From: Eggerthellaceae bacterium
GTDB lineage: Bacteria; Actinomycetota; Coriobacteriia; Coriobacteriales; Eggerthellaceae
DNA: 16,086 nt
Reading direction: 5' to 3'
Assembly: GCA_900754495.1 (NCBI GenBank)
Contig: CAAEDC010000195.1
Location: forward strand, 1 to 16,086
Of the stretch, positions 6,420 to 13,155 are shown piece after piece (position 1 is the stretch's first letter; each line of letters begins with the position of its first letter). The notes beneath the pieces were generated by a model. That model had not been told where the DNA came from, did no database searches, and was given only the letters and a program-made list of their open reading frames with translations. Made by a program: the position numbers and the translations under genes.

Positions 6420-6647
6420 CTAACGCTCTTCGCGGTAGCCGGCCCTTTCCGCACGAATTCTGGCGTCGCACTCTCTGCAGAACCACGGCGGCTCGGACAT
6501 CATAGATGTCTCACAGATGTAATCAGCACCGCACTTGGAGCATTGGACGTGCCAGATCTGCGCCACGAGCCTACCACCCGACACCTGAGAGAGGTCGTCG
6601 TTATCCAGGCGCTCGACACCTTCGGGCATGCGCTTGCTGTCTTCCAT
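6420..6647 (-). CDS. Small double-glycine-leader peptide with two CxxC pairs
   Basis: This 75-residue peptide has a charged leader ending in ERLDNDDLSQVSGG (12-25), a close match to the LSxVSGG double-glycine signal of bacteriocin-type precursors. The 50-residue core begins RLVAQIWHVQ and holds CSKC and CREC separated by 17 residues, a zinc-ribbon-like layout. The tail is Arg-rich. The same plan (hydrophobic/aromatic stretch, then CxKC) is seen in the peptide at 3504-3689, so the two are probably paralogues. ATG 6647 is preferred, with AAGGGGG seven bases upstream; a TTG at 6662 is also in frame. No C39-peptidase transporter or modifying enzyme is in the window. It may be an exported precursor or a small metal-binding protein. 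Confidence 0.75.
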   Translation of the reverse strand: MEDSKRMPEGVERLDNDDLSQVSGGRLVAQIWHVQCSKCGADYICETSMMSEPPWFCRECDARIRAERAGYREER

Positions 6648-6991
6648 TGCCGCCCCCTTCAACTCATCGTCGCTCTTCCGAAGAGAACTTCTGTCCTCGC
6701 AACCAACACACTACCGCTCCATCGGCTTGCCGTGAGCCAAAACAGAATGAACAGGCATGTGAACAGAGCGAATGTCAGGCTGGAAAGCCCGGCGATAGAT
6801 TGGATGAACCACGCAGGCTTCGGAATCTGCGAGCACCTGGAGCTCGCCCCACGTTGCTGCTCGGGGCTCGACAAGCAAGGAAATCCCCGCCCGTCCCGCA
6901 TATGAAGCTCGTGGATACCGTCCCGATGGAGCGATCCATCTGGCAAAATGTGAAAAAACGATTGCCGCTTTTCCGCACCCTAGGAGGCTTT
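6648..6991. other. Gap between the peptide and trmB genes
   Basis: This stretch of 344 bases has no confident gene. On the minus strand an open frame from ATG 6901 to TGA 6659 (80 residues) contains one hydrophobic segment (SLTFALFTCLFILFWLTAS), and its stop overlaps the leader of the peptide gene. It lacks a ribosome binding site, so I do not call it a gene. Bases 6981-6987 are the strong trmB ribosome binding site TAGGAGG. Confidence 0.4.
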
Positions 6992-7906
6992 GTGCGCACG
7001 CCGAAATCGCGTTTGCCGAAAGATTTTTCGCTGGAAGACCGCCTTGCTGGTTGCGCGCAGGCAGTGGAACGCAAACCGGAGACCTGGCGCGGCAGATGGC
7101 ACGCGTGGGAGCCGGCGACGGCAGGCAGTCACGCCGATGACGGCAACCCCGCCGCCGGCGCCGCCGCGACCGACGACTCCCCCGCCTCTACGCCCCGCGC
7201 ACCCTACGACCGCGTCCTGCTCGATCTGGGCTGCGGCAAGGGCGAGTATACCGTCGCCTGCGCGCGCCTCCATCCCGAAACGCTCTACATCGGACTGGAC
7301 GTCGAGGGCGTCTGCGTCATGCGCGGCGCCGAGTTGGCGCTGGCGGAAGGCGTTCCGAACGCCGTGTTCGTCTGGGCGGACGACCCCGACCTGGCCACGC
7401 TGTTCGTGCCGGGCGAGGTCGACGGCATCCTCATGATCTTCCCCACGCCGTTCCCCAAGAAGAAGAAGGCGCACCTGCGCCTGACGCACCTCGATCGGCT
7501 GATGGCCTACCGCAGCATCCTCGCCTCCGGCGCGTCCGTACGACTGCGCACCGACAGCCTGCCCTTCCGCGATTTCTCGCTCACGCAGATCGAGCTTGCC
7601 GGCTACAACCTGCTCTGGAACACCGACGACGTGCGTGCGCTGTTTCCCGACGAGCCGCTGAGCGCCTACGAGGCCAAGCTCACCGCCCAAGGCGCCGTCG
7701 TATGCGGCTTCGAAGCCGTGCCGGGACCCGCGCCCGATCGCGTCGAGCAAACCGCGCCGCTCAGCCTGGTGAGCTACCTGCCCGAGAACATCGAGGACAT
7801 GGGCTACATCCCCCACGGCATGCAGGGCTGCGTCGCCAACATGCGCGGCCGCCGCGCCAATCGCCGCGCGAAGGGCCTGCCCGACTGGACGCCGCCCGTC
7901 GTGTGA
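6992..7906 (+). CDS. trmB: Divergent TrmB-family tRNA (guanine-N7) methyltransferase
   Basis: TrmB methylates guanine 46 in the variable loop of tRNA using S-adenosylmethionine. Motifs seen in the 304 residues: the SAM-binding loop LLDLGCGKGEY (76-86), YIGLDVEGVCVMRGAELA (99-116), FPTPFPKKKKAHLRLTH (150-166), RTDS (186-189) and SAYEAKLTAQG (224-234). The GTG at 6992 is preferred because AGGAGG lies four bases before it and the protein then starts with a basic MRTPKSRLPKDF; ATG 6902 and 6926 have no such site. Odd points: the usual F-x-DPWPK is FPTPFPK, so the conserved Asp is Thr; a low-complexity Ala/Asp/Pro-rich insert (about 40-70) precedes the SAM loop; and about 60 extra residues extend the C-terminus. 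Family membership is clear, but activity on tRNA is less certain. Confidence 0.82.
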   Translation: MRTPKSRLPKDFSLEDRLAGCAQAVERKPETWRGRWHAWEPATAGSHADDGNPAAGAAATDDSPASTPRAPYDRVLLDLGCGKGEYTVACARLHPETLYIGLDVEGVCVMRGAELALAEGVPNAVFVWADDPDLATLFVPGEVDGILMIFPTPFPKKKKAHLRLTHLDRLMAYRSILASGASVRLRTDSLPFRDFSLTQIELAGYNLLWNTDDVRALFPDEPLSAYEAKLTAQGAVVCGFEAVPGPAPDRVEQTAPLSLVSYLPENIEDMGYIPHGMQGCVANMRGRRANRRAKGLPDWTPPVV

Positions 7907-8317
7907 GCGAGAGCGCGAAATCGACCCTCCGACAAAGCCCTGAGCAGAAAAACCGCATCCTTGCTCCAATTATCGCGCGTTTTGCATAGCAGCAACGAGC
8001 CCTAGCTATCGAAGCACCCGCGACCCCGGAAAGAACCCTCCGCAAAACCCCAGGTCGCGAGCTTTCGCACCAACCCGCTTGCCAAGAGCGAGCTTTGGCG
8101 ATTGCGCAAAATGTACGAAAACTGGAGTCGAGGCGGAGCAATCGCGTCCGGCACACGTGTCCGCGCCTCGAACCGCGCGATGAGAAAAAGTGGCTGTCCC
8201 TTTTTCCCATTGCGCCGCTAGCGGAATGCGAATTGCCGCGCATCCGCCGCTTGCCCGTTCCGCCTTGTCGCAAACCTTATGATAGAAGCATACAAGAGAA
8301 GTGGAGAAAGGCTTGCC
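7907..8317. other. Gap between trmB and the dehydrogenase operon
   Basis: No gene is supported in these 411 bases. They contain the hairpin at 8175-8215, an 8-bp inverted repeat TCGAGGCG/CGCCTCGA around 8125-8171 and, just before the operon, a possible -10 TATGAT (8278-8283) with no clear -35. The stretch 7907-8120 shows nothing else I can identify. Confidence 0.5.
8175..8215. repeat. Intergenic hairpin with GGCTGTCCC core (copy 3)
   Basis: Bases 8175-8190 pair with 8200-8215 (16-bp stem, one G-T wobble and one mismatch). The centre reads GTGGCTGTCCCTTTTT. It shares GATGAGAAAA, the CTGT loop and the GGCTGTCCC core with the hairpin at 3356-3395, although the two lie in unrelated gene contexts. 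Confidence 0.6.
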
Positions 8318-8845
8318 ATGGCAGACACCGTCTCAGTGCATCGGGGGGCAGCGTGGCATATCCAGGCGCTGTACGTGCGCGTGCTTTTGCGCCTGCTGCC
8401 GCTGCTCATCACCGTCTTCCGGCACGTGTCGCCTAAGATCCGCGCCGAGATCGACTACCTGCAACCGGGATACACCTTCCAGCTGAGCGTCCAAGGCACC
8501 GGCTTTGCCGGCACGTGCCGCCGCACCGAGGCGGGTTCGTTCAAGCGCGTGTCGCCCGCCCGCATCGCCCGCGACGTCGAGCCGGGCAGCGGCCAGCCCT
8601 CCGCCGATCCGCAAGCCGTCACCGTCGACTACGTCATCGACTTCCGCTCGCTGCCGTTCGCGTTCCGCTGCTTCTCGGGCGGCGAGACGCTCAAAGAGGC
8701 ATTGGCCGAGCGCGCGTTCTCAACCCGCGGCCCCAACGACACGGGCGTCGCCCTCACCTATATGTTCACCGCGCTGCTGAGGATGTTCTTCGGCTGGCGC
8801 GCCGCCTACCGCAACGCCCCCAAAGCGCAACGCCGCGCCGCGTAG
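8318..8845 (+). CDS. SCP2-like protein of unknown function
   Basis: This 175-residue protein has a hydrophobic helix near its start (about 16-36, IQALYVRVLLRLLPLLITVF). A region of about 40-160 resembles sterol-carrier-protein-2-like domains: LQPGYTFQLSVQG, VDYVIDFRSLPFAFRCFSGGETLKEALAERAFSTRG, then a helical end. Such domains bind lipids or other hydrophobic molecules. The start at 8318 has GAAAGG eight bases upstream; an earlier ATG at 8279 lacks a good site. It is the first gene of a probable operon, with the alcohol dehydrogenase starting 23 bases after its stop, which suggests a hydrophobic alcohol or aldehyde as substrate. The domain call comes from pattern resemblance alone and is uncertain. 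Confidence 0.6.
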   Translation: MADTVSVHRGAAWHIQALYVRVLLRLLPLLITVFRHVSPKIRAEIDYLQPGYTFQLSVQGTGFAGTCRRTEAGSFKRVSPARIARDVEPGSGQPSADPQAVTVDYVIDFRSLPFAFRCFSGGETLKEALAERAFSTRGPNDTGVALTYMFTALLRMFFGWRAAYRNAPKAQRRAA

Positions 8846-8868
8846 CGCCCCGCGAGAAAGAAGACACC

Positions 8869-10056
8869 ATGACCACGGGTTTCGAATTCCACTGCCCCAC
8901 CAAGATCATCTGCGGGCGCGACGCGCTGGACAAGCTGCCCGTCGAACTGCAATCCCAAGGCATGAGCCATCCGCTGGTGATGACCGACGCCGGTCTGGTG
9001 AAGCTGGGCGTCGCCGCCAAGCTCACCGGCGTGCTCGATGCCGCCGGCGTCGCCTACGACGTGTTCGACCAGGTGCCGCCCGACTCCTCGATGGACGTCG
9101 TGAACGAGGTGGCGCACCTCTACCAGCAGCGCGGCTGCGACGGGTTCGTCGCCATCGGCGGCGGCTCGGTCATCGACACCGCCAAGGGCGCCGCGGCCTC
9201 GCTGTCCTGCGAAGGCGTCGACTTCGCCACGCTGCAGGGCGCCGAGATCCTCACGCGCGACATGCCGCCGTTCATCGCCGTGCCCACCACCGCGGGCACC
9301 GGCAGCGAGGTGACGCTGGTCGCCGTGGTCGCCGACACGCACAAGCACGCGAAGCTCTCGTTCACGTCCTACAAGCTGGTGCCGCATGCCGCCATCCTCG
9401 ATCCGGCGCTCACCGCCACGCTGCCGCCCAAGCTCACCGCCACCACCGGCATGGACGCCCTGACGCACGCCGTGGAGGCCTACACCTCCATTCAGAAGAA
9501 CCCTGTGTCCGACGCGTTCGCCGTCAAGGCGATCGAGCTCATCGCCGCCAACCTGCCGCGCGCCTGCGAGCAGGGCGACGACGTGGAGGCGCGCACGAAC
9601 CTGGCACTGGCGTCGCTCATGGCGGGCGCCGCGTTCAGCAACGCGATGGTCGGCATCGTCCACGCCATCGGCCACTCGCTCGGCGGCCTGTGCCACGTGC
9701 CGCACGGCCAGGCGATGATGATGCTGCTCCCCCATTGCGTGCGCTGGAACCTCGACCACGACGTGCACGTCGGCGTCTACGGCGAGCTGCTGGGATATCT
9801 GGATCCCGCGCGCAACGCCCAGCTGGTGCACGCTTCCGCCGCCGAGCGCGACGAGGCGGTCTGCGAGGCGCTGTTCGCGCTGAACAAGGGTTTCCACGAG
9901 AAGCACGGCGTGCCGCTCACCCTGCGCGAGCTGGACATCGAGCGCAACCAGCTGGAGGCCGTGGCCAAGCAGGCGCGCTACGACGGCGCCGCCCTCTACA
10001 ACGCCACGGAAGTGACGATCGAGGATGCGATGGAAATCCTCGAAGCAGTGTACTGA
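8869..10056 (+). CDS. Iron-containing (group III) alcohol dehydrogenase
   Basis: This cytoplasmic NAD(P)-dependent oxidoreductase converts an alcohol to an aldehyde or the reverse. The 395-residue length is typical. Residues 1-180 form the nucleotide-binding domain with GGGSVIDTAKG (97-107) and PTTAGTGSEVT (139-149). The helical metal domain carries the expected iron ligands: D196 and H200 in GMDALTHAVEAY, H265 in VHAIGHSLGG and H279 in VPHGQAMM; H269 matches the conserved His near the active site. ATG 8869 follows GAGAAAGAAG. It probably shares a transcript with the SCP2-like gene upstream, and the aldehyde dehydrogenase follows after a 196-base gap full of inverted repeats. Substrate cannot be read from the sequence. 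Confidence 0.95.
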   Translation: MTTGFEFHCPTKIICGRDALDKLPVELQSQGMSHPLVMTDAGLVKLGVAAKLTGVLDAAGVAYDVFDQVPPDSSMDVVNEVAHLYQQRGCDGFVAIGGGSVIDTAKGAAASLSCEGVDFATLQGAEILTRDMPPFIAVPTTAGTGSEVTLVAVVADTHKHAKLSFTSYKLVPHAAILDPALTATLPPKLTATTGMDALTHAVEAYTSIQKNPVSDAFAVKAIELIAANLPRACEQGDDVEARTNLALASLMAGAAFSNAMVGIVHAIGHSLGGLCHVPHGQAMMMLLPHCVRWNLDHDVHVGVYGELLGYLDPARNAQLVHASAAERDEAVCEALFALNKGFHEKHGVPLTLRELDIERNQLEAVAKQARYDGAALYNATEVTIEDAMEILEAVY

Positions 10057-10077
10057 TCGATTCGATCTGAAATCGCA

Positions 10078-10233
10078 GTCCCCGCTCCGTGGCGGGGTCT
10101 CGCGCGCAGTATCCGCACGGTCAACAGTCCAGTGGACTGTTGACAAACACTTTTCCCGCCCGAGCGGGCGGGTGGGCGTTTCGTGCGAGCTCAGGACCTG
10201 TTTGAGCACGAGGCCCCGCCACGGAGCGGGGAC
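10078..10233. repeat. 156-bp inverted-repeat element between the dehydrogenase genes
   Basis: The ends 10078-10102 and 10209-10233 are inverted repeats matching at 24 of 25 positions, with the outer 20 bases exact (GTCCCCGCTCCGTGGCGGGG). Each end can also fold on itself (CCCCGC/GCGGGG). Inside are a 25-bp palindrome at 10120-10144 and a GC-rich hairpin at 10155-10172 (CCCGCCCG/CGGGCGGG, two-base centre). There is no open reading frame of note. It could be a miniature mobile element, or a multi-hairpin RNA controlling expression of the aldehyde dehydrogenase relative to the upstream gene. Confidence 0.75.
10120..10144. promoter_or_regulatory. 25-bp near-perfect palindrome
   Basis: GTCAACAGTCCA (10120-10131) and TGGACTGTTGAC (10133-10144) are exact reverse complements around one G. 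The symmetry and length suit a dimeric repressor operator, or the central hairpin of the repeat element that contains it. It lies 109 bases before the aldehyde dehydrogenase start. Confidence 0.6.
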
Positions 10234-10252
10234 GGACAGGAAAGGATCCCCT

Positions 10253-11665
10253 ATGATCGATACCCCCCTCTACAACGGCGTGGCGGACGTCGAAGCCGCG
10301 GCGCAGAAGATGCGCGGCTTCTTCTTGACGGGCGCGACGATGCACGTGCCCTACCGCCGCCAGGCGCTCGAGAAGCTGCGCAGCTGGCTGCGCGCCAACG
10401 AGCAGCGCGTGCTCGACGCCCTGCAGCAGGACCTGGGCAAAGCCCCGTTCGAGGGCTACGCCACCGAGCTGGGCATCGTCTACGACGAGATCACGATGAT
10501 GCTCAAGCACCTCAACAAGTGGTCGCGCCCCAAACGCGTCGCCTCGCCGCTCGTGCACTTCCACTCCACGTCGAAGGTCTACCCCAGCCCGCTGGGCGTG
10601 GTGCTGGTGCTCTCGCCGTGGAACTACCCGCTGCAGCTGGCGCTCGTGCCCATGGTCGACGCCATCGCAGCCGGCAACTGCGTGGCGCTCAAGCCCTCGC
10701 GCACGTCGAAGGCCACCAGCGCCCTGCTCATCGACATGGTCGCCGAGATCTTCCCGCCCGAGTTCATATGCGGCTTCCCCGGTTCCGGCGAGATGAACGA
10801 CTGGCTTTTGGAGGTGCGCTGGGATCAGATCTTCTTCACCGGCAGCCCCAACGTCGGCCACACCATCATGCAGGCGGCGGCCAAGTTCCTCACGCCCGTC
10901 GTTCTCGAGCTGGGCGGCAAAAGCCCCTGCATCGTGGATGAGACCGCCAACATCAAGCGCGCGGCGCAGCGCATCGCCTGGGGCAAAAGCATCAATTGCG
11001 GTCAGACCTGCGTGGCGCCCGACTACTTCCTCGTGCACGAGAACGTGGTCGACGAGTTCATCCCCCAGCTGGAGGCCTGCTTCCACCAGTACTACGGCGA
11101 CGACATCCTGCAATGCGACGAGTGGCCTCACATGATCAGCCGCCGCCATTTCGACCGCGTGATGGGGCTCATCGAGAACCGCAACCCCGACGCGCGCGTG
11201 GCGTTCGGCGGGCACGGCGATCCCGAGACGCTGCGCATCGAGCCCACCTGCCTCACGGGCGTGACGCTTGACGACCCCGTCATGGGCGAGGAGATCTTCG
11301 GTCCGGTCGTCCCCGTCATCACCTACCGCTCGCTCGACCAGGCGTTCGAGATCGTGCGGCATTTCGAGAAGCCGCTCGCCTGCTACATCTTCAGCGAGGA
11401 CAAGCAGGTCCAGCACCGCGTGCTCACCACCCTGCCCTTCGGCGGCGCCACCGTCAACGACGTGGTCATCCACCTGGCGAACAACCACATGGGATTCGGC
11501 GGCGTGGGCAACTCCGGCATGGGCGCCTACCACGGCAAGGTGGGCTTCGATTGCTTCACGCACTACAAGTCGACGCTGCGCAAGGGCACCTGGTTCGAGC
11601 TGCCCGTGCGCAACCCGCCCTTCGACGACATGAAGATGAAGATCGTCAAGATGATGATGCGGTAG
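10253..11665 (+). CDS. Aldehyde dehydrogenase, class-3-like
   Basis: This 470-residue NAD(P)-dependent enzyme oxidises aldehydes to acids. The short length, lack of a long N-terminal extension and sequence pattern fit the class 3 (fatty/aromatic aldehyde) branch. Active-site landmarks: N124 in SPWNYPLQLAL, FFTGSPNVG (194-202), general base E219 in LELGGKSP, catalytic C253 in NCGQTCVAPDY, and EEIFGPVVPV further on. The start ATG at 10253 has AAAGGA six bases upstream. Together with the alcohol dehydrogenase it could carry an alcohol through aldehyde to acid, or run in reverse. The repeat-rich gap before it suggests that its expression is set separately from the two upstream genes. Substrate unknown. 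Confidence 0.95.
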   Translation: MIDTPLYNGVADVEAAAQKMRGFFLTGATMHVPYRRQALEKLRSWLRANEQRVLDALQQDLGKAPFEGYATELGIVYDEITMMLKHLNKWSRPKRVASPLVHFHSTSKVYPSPLGVVLVLSPWNYPLQLALVPMVDAIAAGNCVALKPSRTSKATSALLIDMVAEIFPPEFICGFPGSGEMNDWLLEVRWDQIFFTGSPNVGHTIMQAAAKFLTPVVLELGGKSPCIVDETANIKRAAQRIAWGKSINCGQTCVAPDYFLVHENVVDEFIPQLEACFHQYYGDDILQCDEWPHMISRRHFDRVMGLIENRNPDARVAFGGHGDPETLRIEPTCLTGVTLDDPVMGEEIFGPVVPVITYRSLDQAFEIVRHFEKPLACYIFSEDKQVQHRVLTTLPFGGATVNDVVIHLANNHMGFGGVGNSGMGAYHGKVGFDCFTHYKSTLRKGTWFELPVRNPPFDDMKMKIVKMMMR

Positions 11666-11668
11666 AGG

Positions 11669-11696
11669 GTTCCGTCGGCCTACCGGCCGACGGAAC
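11669..11696 (+). terminator. Hairpin directly after the aldehyde dehydrogenase gene
   Basis: GTTCCGTCGGCC (11669-11680) pairs perfectly with GGCCGACGGAAC (11685-11696) around TACC, three bases after the stop codon. No T-run follows, so it may protect the transcript 3' end or act with a second hairpin at 11739-11779. Confidence 0.55.
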
Positions 11697-11709
11697 GGGC
11701 CGACGCTGC

Positions 11710-11809
11710 GCGGGGTTCTGGCGGCGCAGCTGGCGTTCAACCCCTCATCGATGGTCAAAAGCCCAATCGATGAGGGGTTTCTCGTCATCTGCACTCGCCA
11801 GAACCCCGC
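11710..11809. repeat. Nested inverted repeats containing a terminator
   Basis: An outer pair, GCGGGGTTCTGGCG (11710-11723) and CGCCAGAACCCCGC (11796-11809), encloses an inner pair, AACCCCTCATCGAT (11739-11752) and ATCGATGAGGGGTT (11766-11779). Both are exact. The inner hairpin followed by TTTCTCGTC could end the plus-strand dehydrogenase transcript. The whole sits between convergent genes. Confidence 0.65.
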
Positions 11810-11883
11810 TCGCTGACATTACGAACGACCGGGGAGAAATCGACAACCGTCACCGCTGGCGTTTCGAACGAAAAGGGTTTTTC

Positions 11884-13101
11884 CTATTTGTTCTTCTTGA
11901 ACCCCGTCAGCATGCCGGTCCGTTTGGGCGGGTCGGGAATGTGGATCAGACGAGGCTCGAAATCGAACAGCTCGTCGGCAGGCACCTCGCTCGACACGGT
12001 GAGGCACTTCTTCATGCACACATCGGCGCACATGCGGCAGTTCGCGCAATCGAACGCTTGGAACTCCAGATAGCTCCCCACGCCGTCCTCGGGGCGCTCG
12101 TCGCTTTTCTTCAACGCGCCCGTGGGGCAGAACACCGCGCACATCCCGCACGCCGAGCATTGCTCCTCGTCGATGGACACGGTGCCGAACTGGCGCGAGT
12201 CGATCGTCTCGGCCGCCGGCTCCCCCAGCTGGTCGAGCGAGTCCATCAGGCGCTCGCGGCGCTGCGCCACCAGCCACGGCATCGCGCCGGCCGCCGTCAC
12301 GCCGAGGCGCTCCCTCAGAGACGGCATGCGCTGCTCGAACTCCTTGAACACCATGACCTCGGCGGTCTTCACGCTGGCCTCGCGCGCGCGCCGCGACGAA
12401 CGCGAGAAGAAACCGCGGCGCTCCTGGCCGTACAGGCTCGCACGATCCTCCAGGAGCGCTTCTGCGGGAAACTCGCTCGCCCGCTCCACCTTCGCGGTGC
12501 CCCCCATCGCGGCGATGAGGCGCTGCGCCTGCTCGACCGCCTCGTCTACACCCGGCTCGGTGTCGCGGTATTTGCAGGTGCGGCACGTGCCGTCGACCAG
12601 CACGATGCGCTCGACCCCGGCCGCCGCGAGCTCCACCAGCACGCCCTCGTCGACGCGCGCCATGCAGGGCACGATGGTGTACTTGGAGGGATCGCCCTGG
12701 TCCTTGGACGCGATACGCGCGCAGGCGATCACCGCGCACCCGCCGAGCGCATCGGCGGAACGCGCCGCGCCCGCCGCCAGCTCGGCATCGGCGGGATCCA
12801 GCGGGACGAGCGCCTCGACCGGGCAGACGACCGTGCAGGCGCCGCATGAGACGCAGGCGCTGTTGTCGAGCGTCAGCTCGTTGTTGCGCACCATGATGGC
12901 GTCCGCGGGGCACGCTTTGACGCAGCGGCGGCAGGACGCGTGGCGGTTGCGCACCACCACGCAGCGGTCGGCGACCACGCGCACGGCCTTGCTCTCAAGA
13001 GCCTGCGCCACATCGACGATATCCTTCAGGTTCGGCATCTCGTATCGCGCGTTCGCGCTGCCCCCTCTCGAAACGATGAAGCCGCCGACTCCCGCCCGCA
13101 T
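11884..13101 (-). CDS. Multi-cluster 4Fe-4S ferredoxin-like protein with MvhD-like centre
   Basis: This is a predicted cytoplasmic electron-transfer protein of 405 residues. The N-terminal ferredoxin domain has C57xxC60xxxCP and C83xxC86xxC89xxxCP, with C47 a possible extra ligand. The C-terminal one has C315xxC318xxC321xxxCP and C352xxC355xxC358xxxC, so four 4Fe-4S clusters are likely. The middle (about 120-200) carries C122, C127, C146 and C173xxC176 in VPCMARVDEGVLVELAAAGVERIVLVDGTCRTCKY, reminiscent of the MvhD/FlpD iron-sulfur subunits. It follows the mobBA fusion gene by 54 bases on the same strand, so a role in feeding or draining a molybdoenzyme is plausible. The start is uncertain: ATG 13101 (longest), ATG 13038 and GTG 13011 are all possible and none has a convincing ribosome binding site. 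Confidence 0.88.
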   Translation of the reverse strand: MRAGVGGFIVSRGGSANARYEMPNLKDIVDVAQALESKAVRVVADRCVVVRNRHASCRRCVKACPADAIMVRNNELTLDNSACVSCGACTVVCPVEALVPLDPADAELAAGAARSADALGGCAVIACARIASKDQGDPSKYTIVPCMARVDEGVLVELAAAGVERIVLVDGTCRTCKYRDTEPGVDEAVEQAQRLIAAMGGTAKVERASEFPAEALLEDRASLYGQERRGFFSRSSRRAREASVKTAEVMVFKEFEQRMPSLRERLGVTAAGAMPWLVAQRRERLMDSLDQLGEPAAETIDSRQFGTVSIDEEQCSACGMCAVFCPTGALKKSDERPEDGVGSYLEFQAFDCANCRMCADVCMKKCLTVSSEVPADELFDFEPRLIHIPDPPKRTGMLTGFKKNK

Positions 13102-13155
13102 GCTCCGAAGAACGCGGACGGGACCGGCGGCACGCGGATCCGTTGCGGCGACCCG

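Noticed and set aside
8806-11794. Long minus-strand open frames (467 and 557 residues) opposite the two dehydrogenase genes
   Set aside because: They mirror clear enzymes in GC-rich DNA, are rich in His/Arg/Gly/Val with no recognisable motif, and have no ribosome binding sites.
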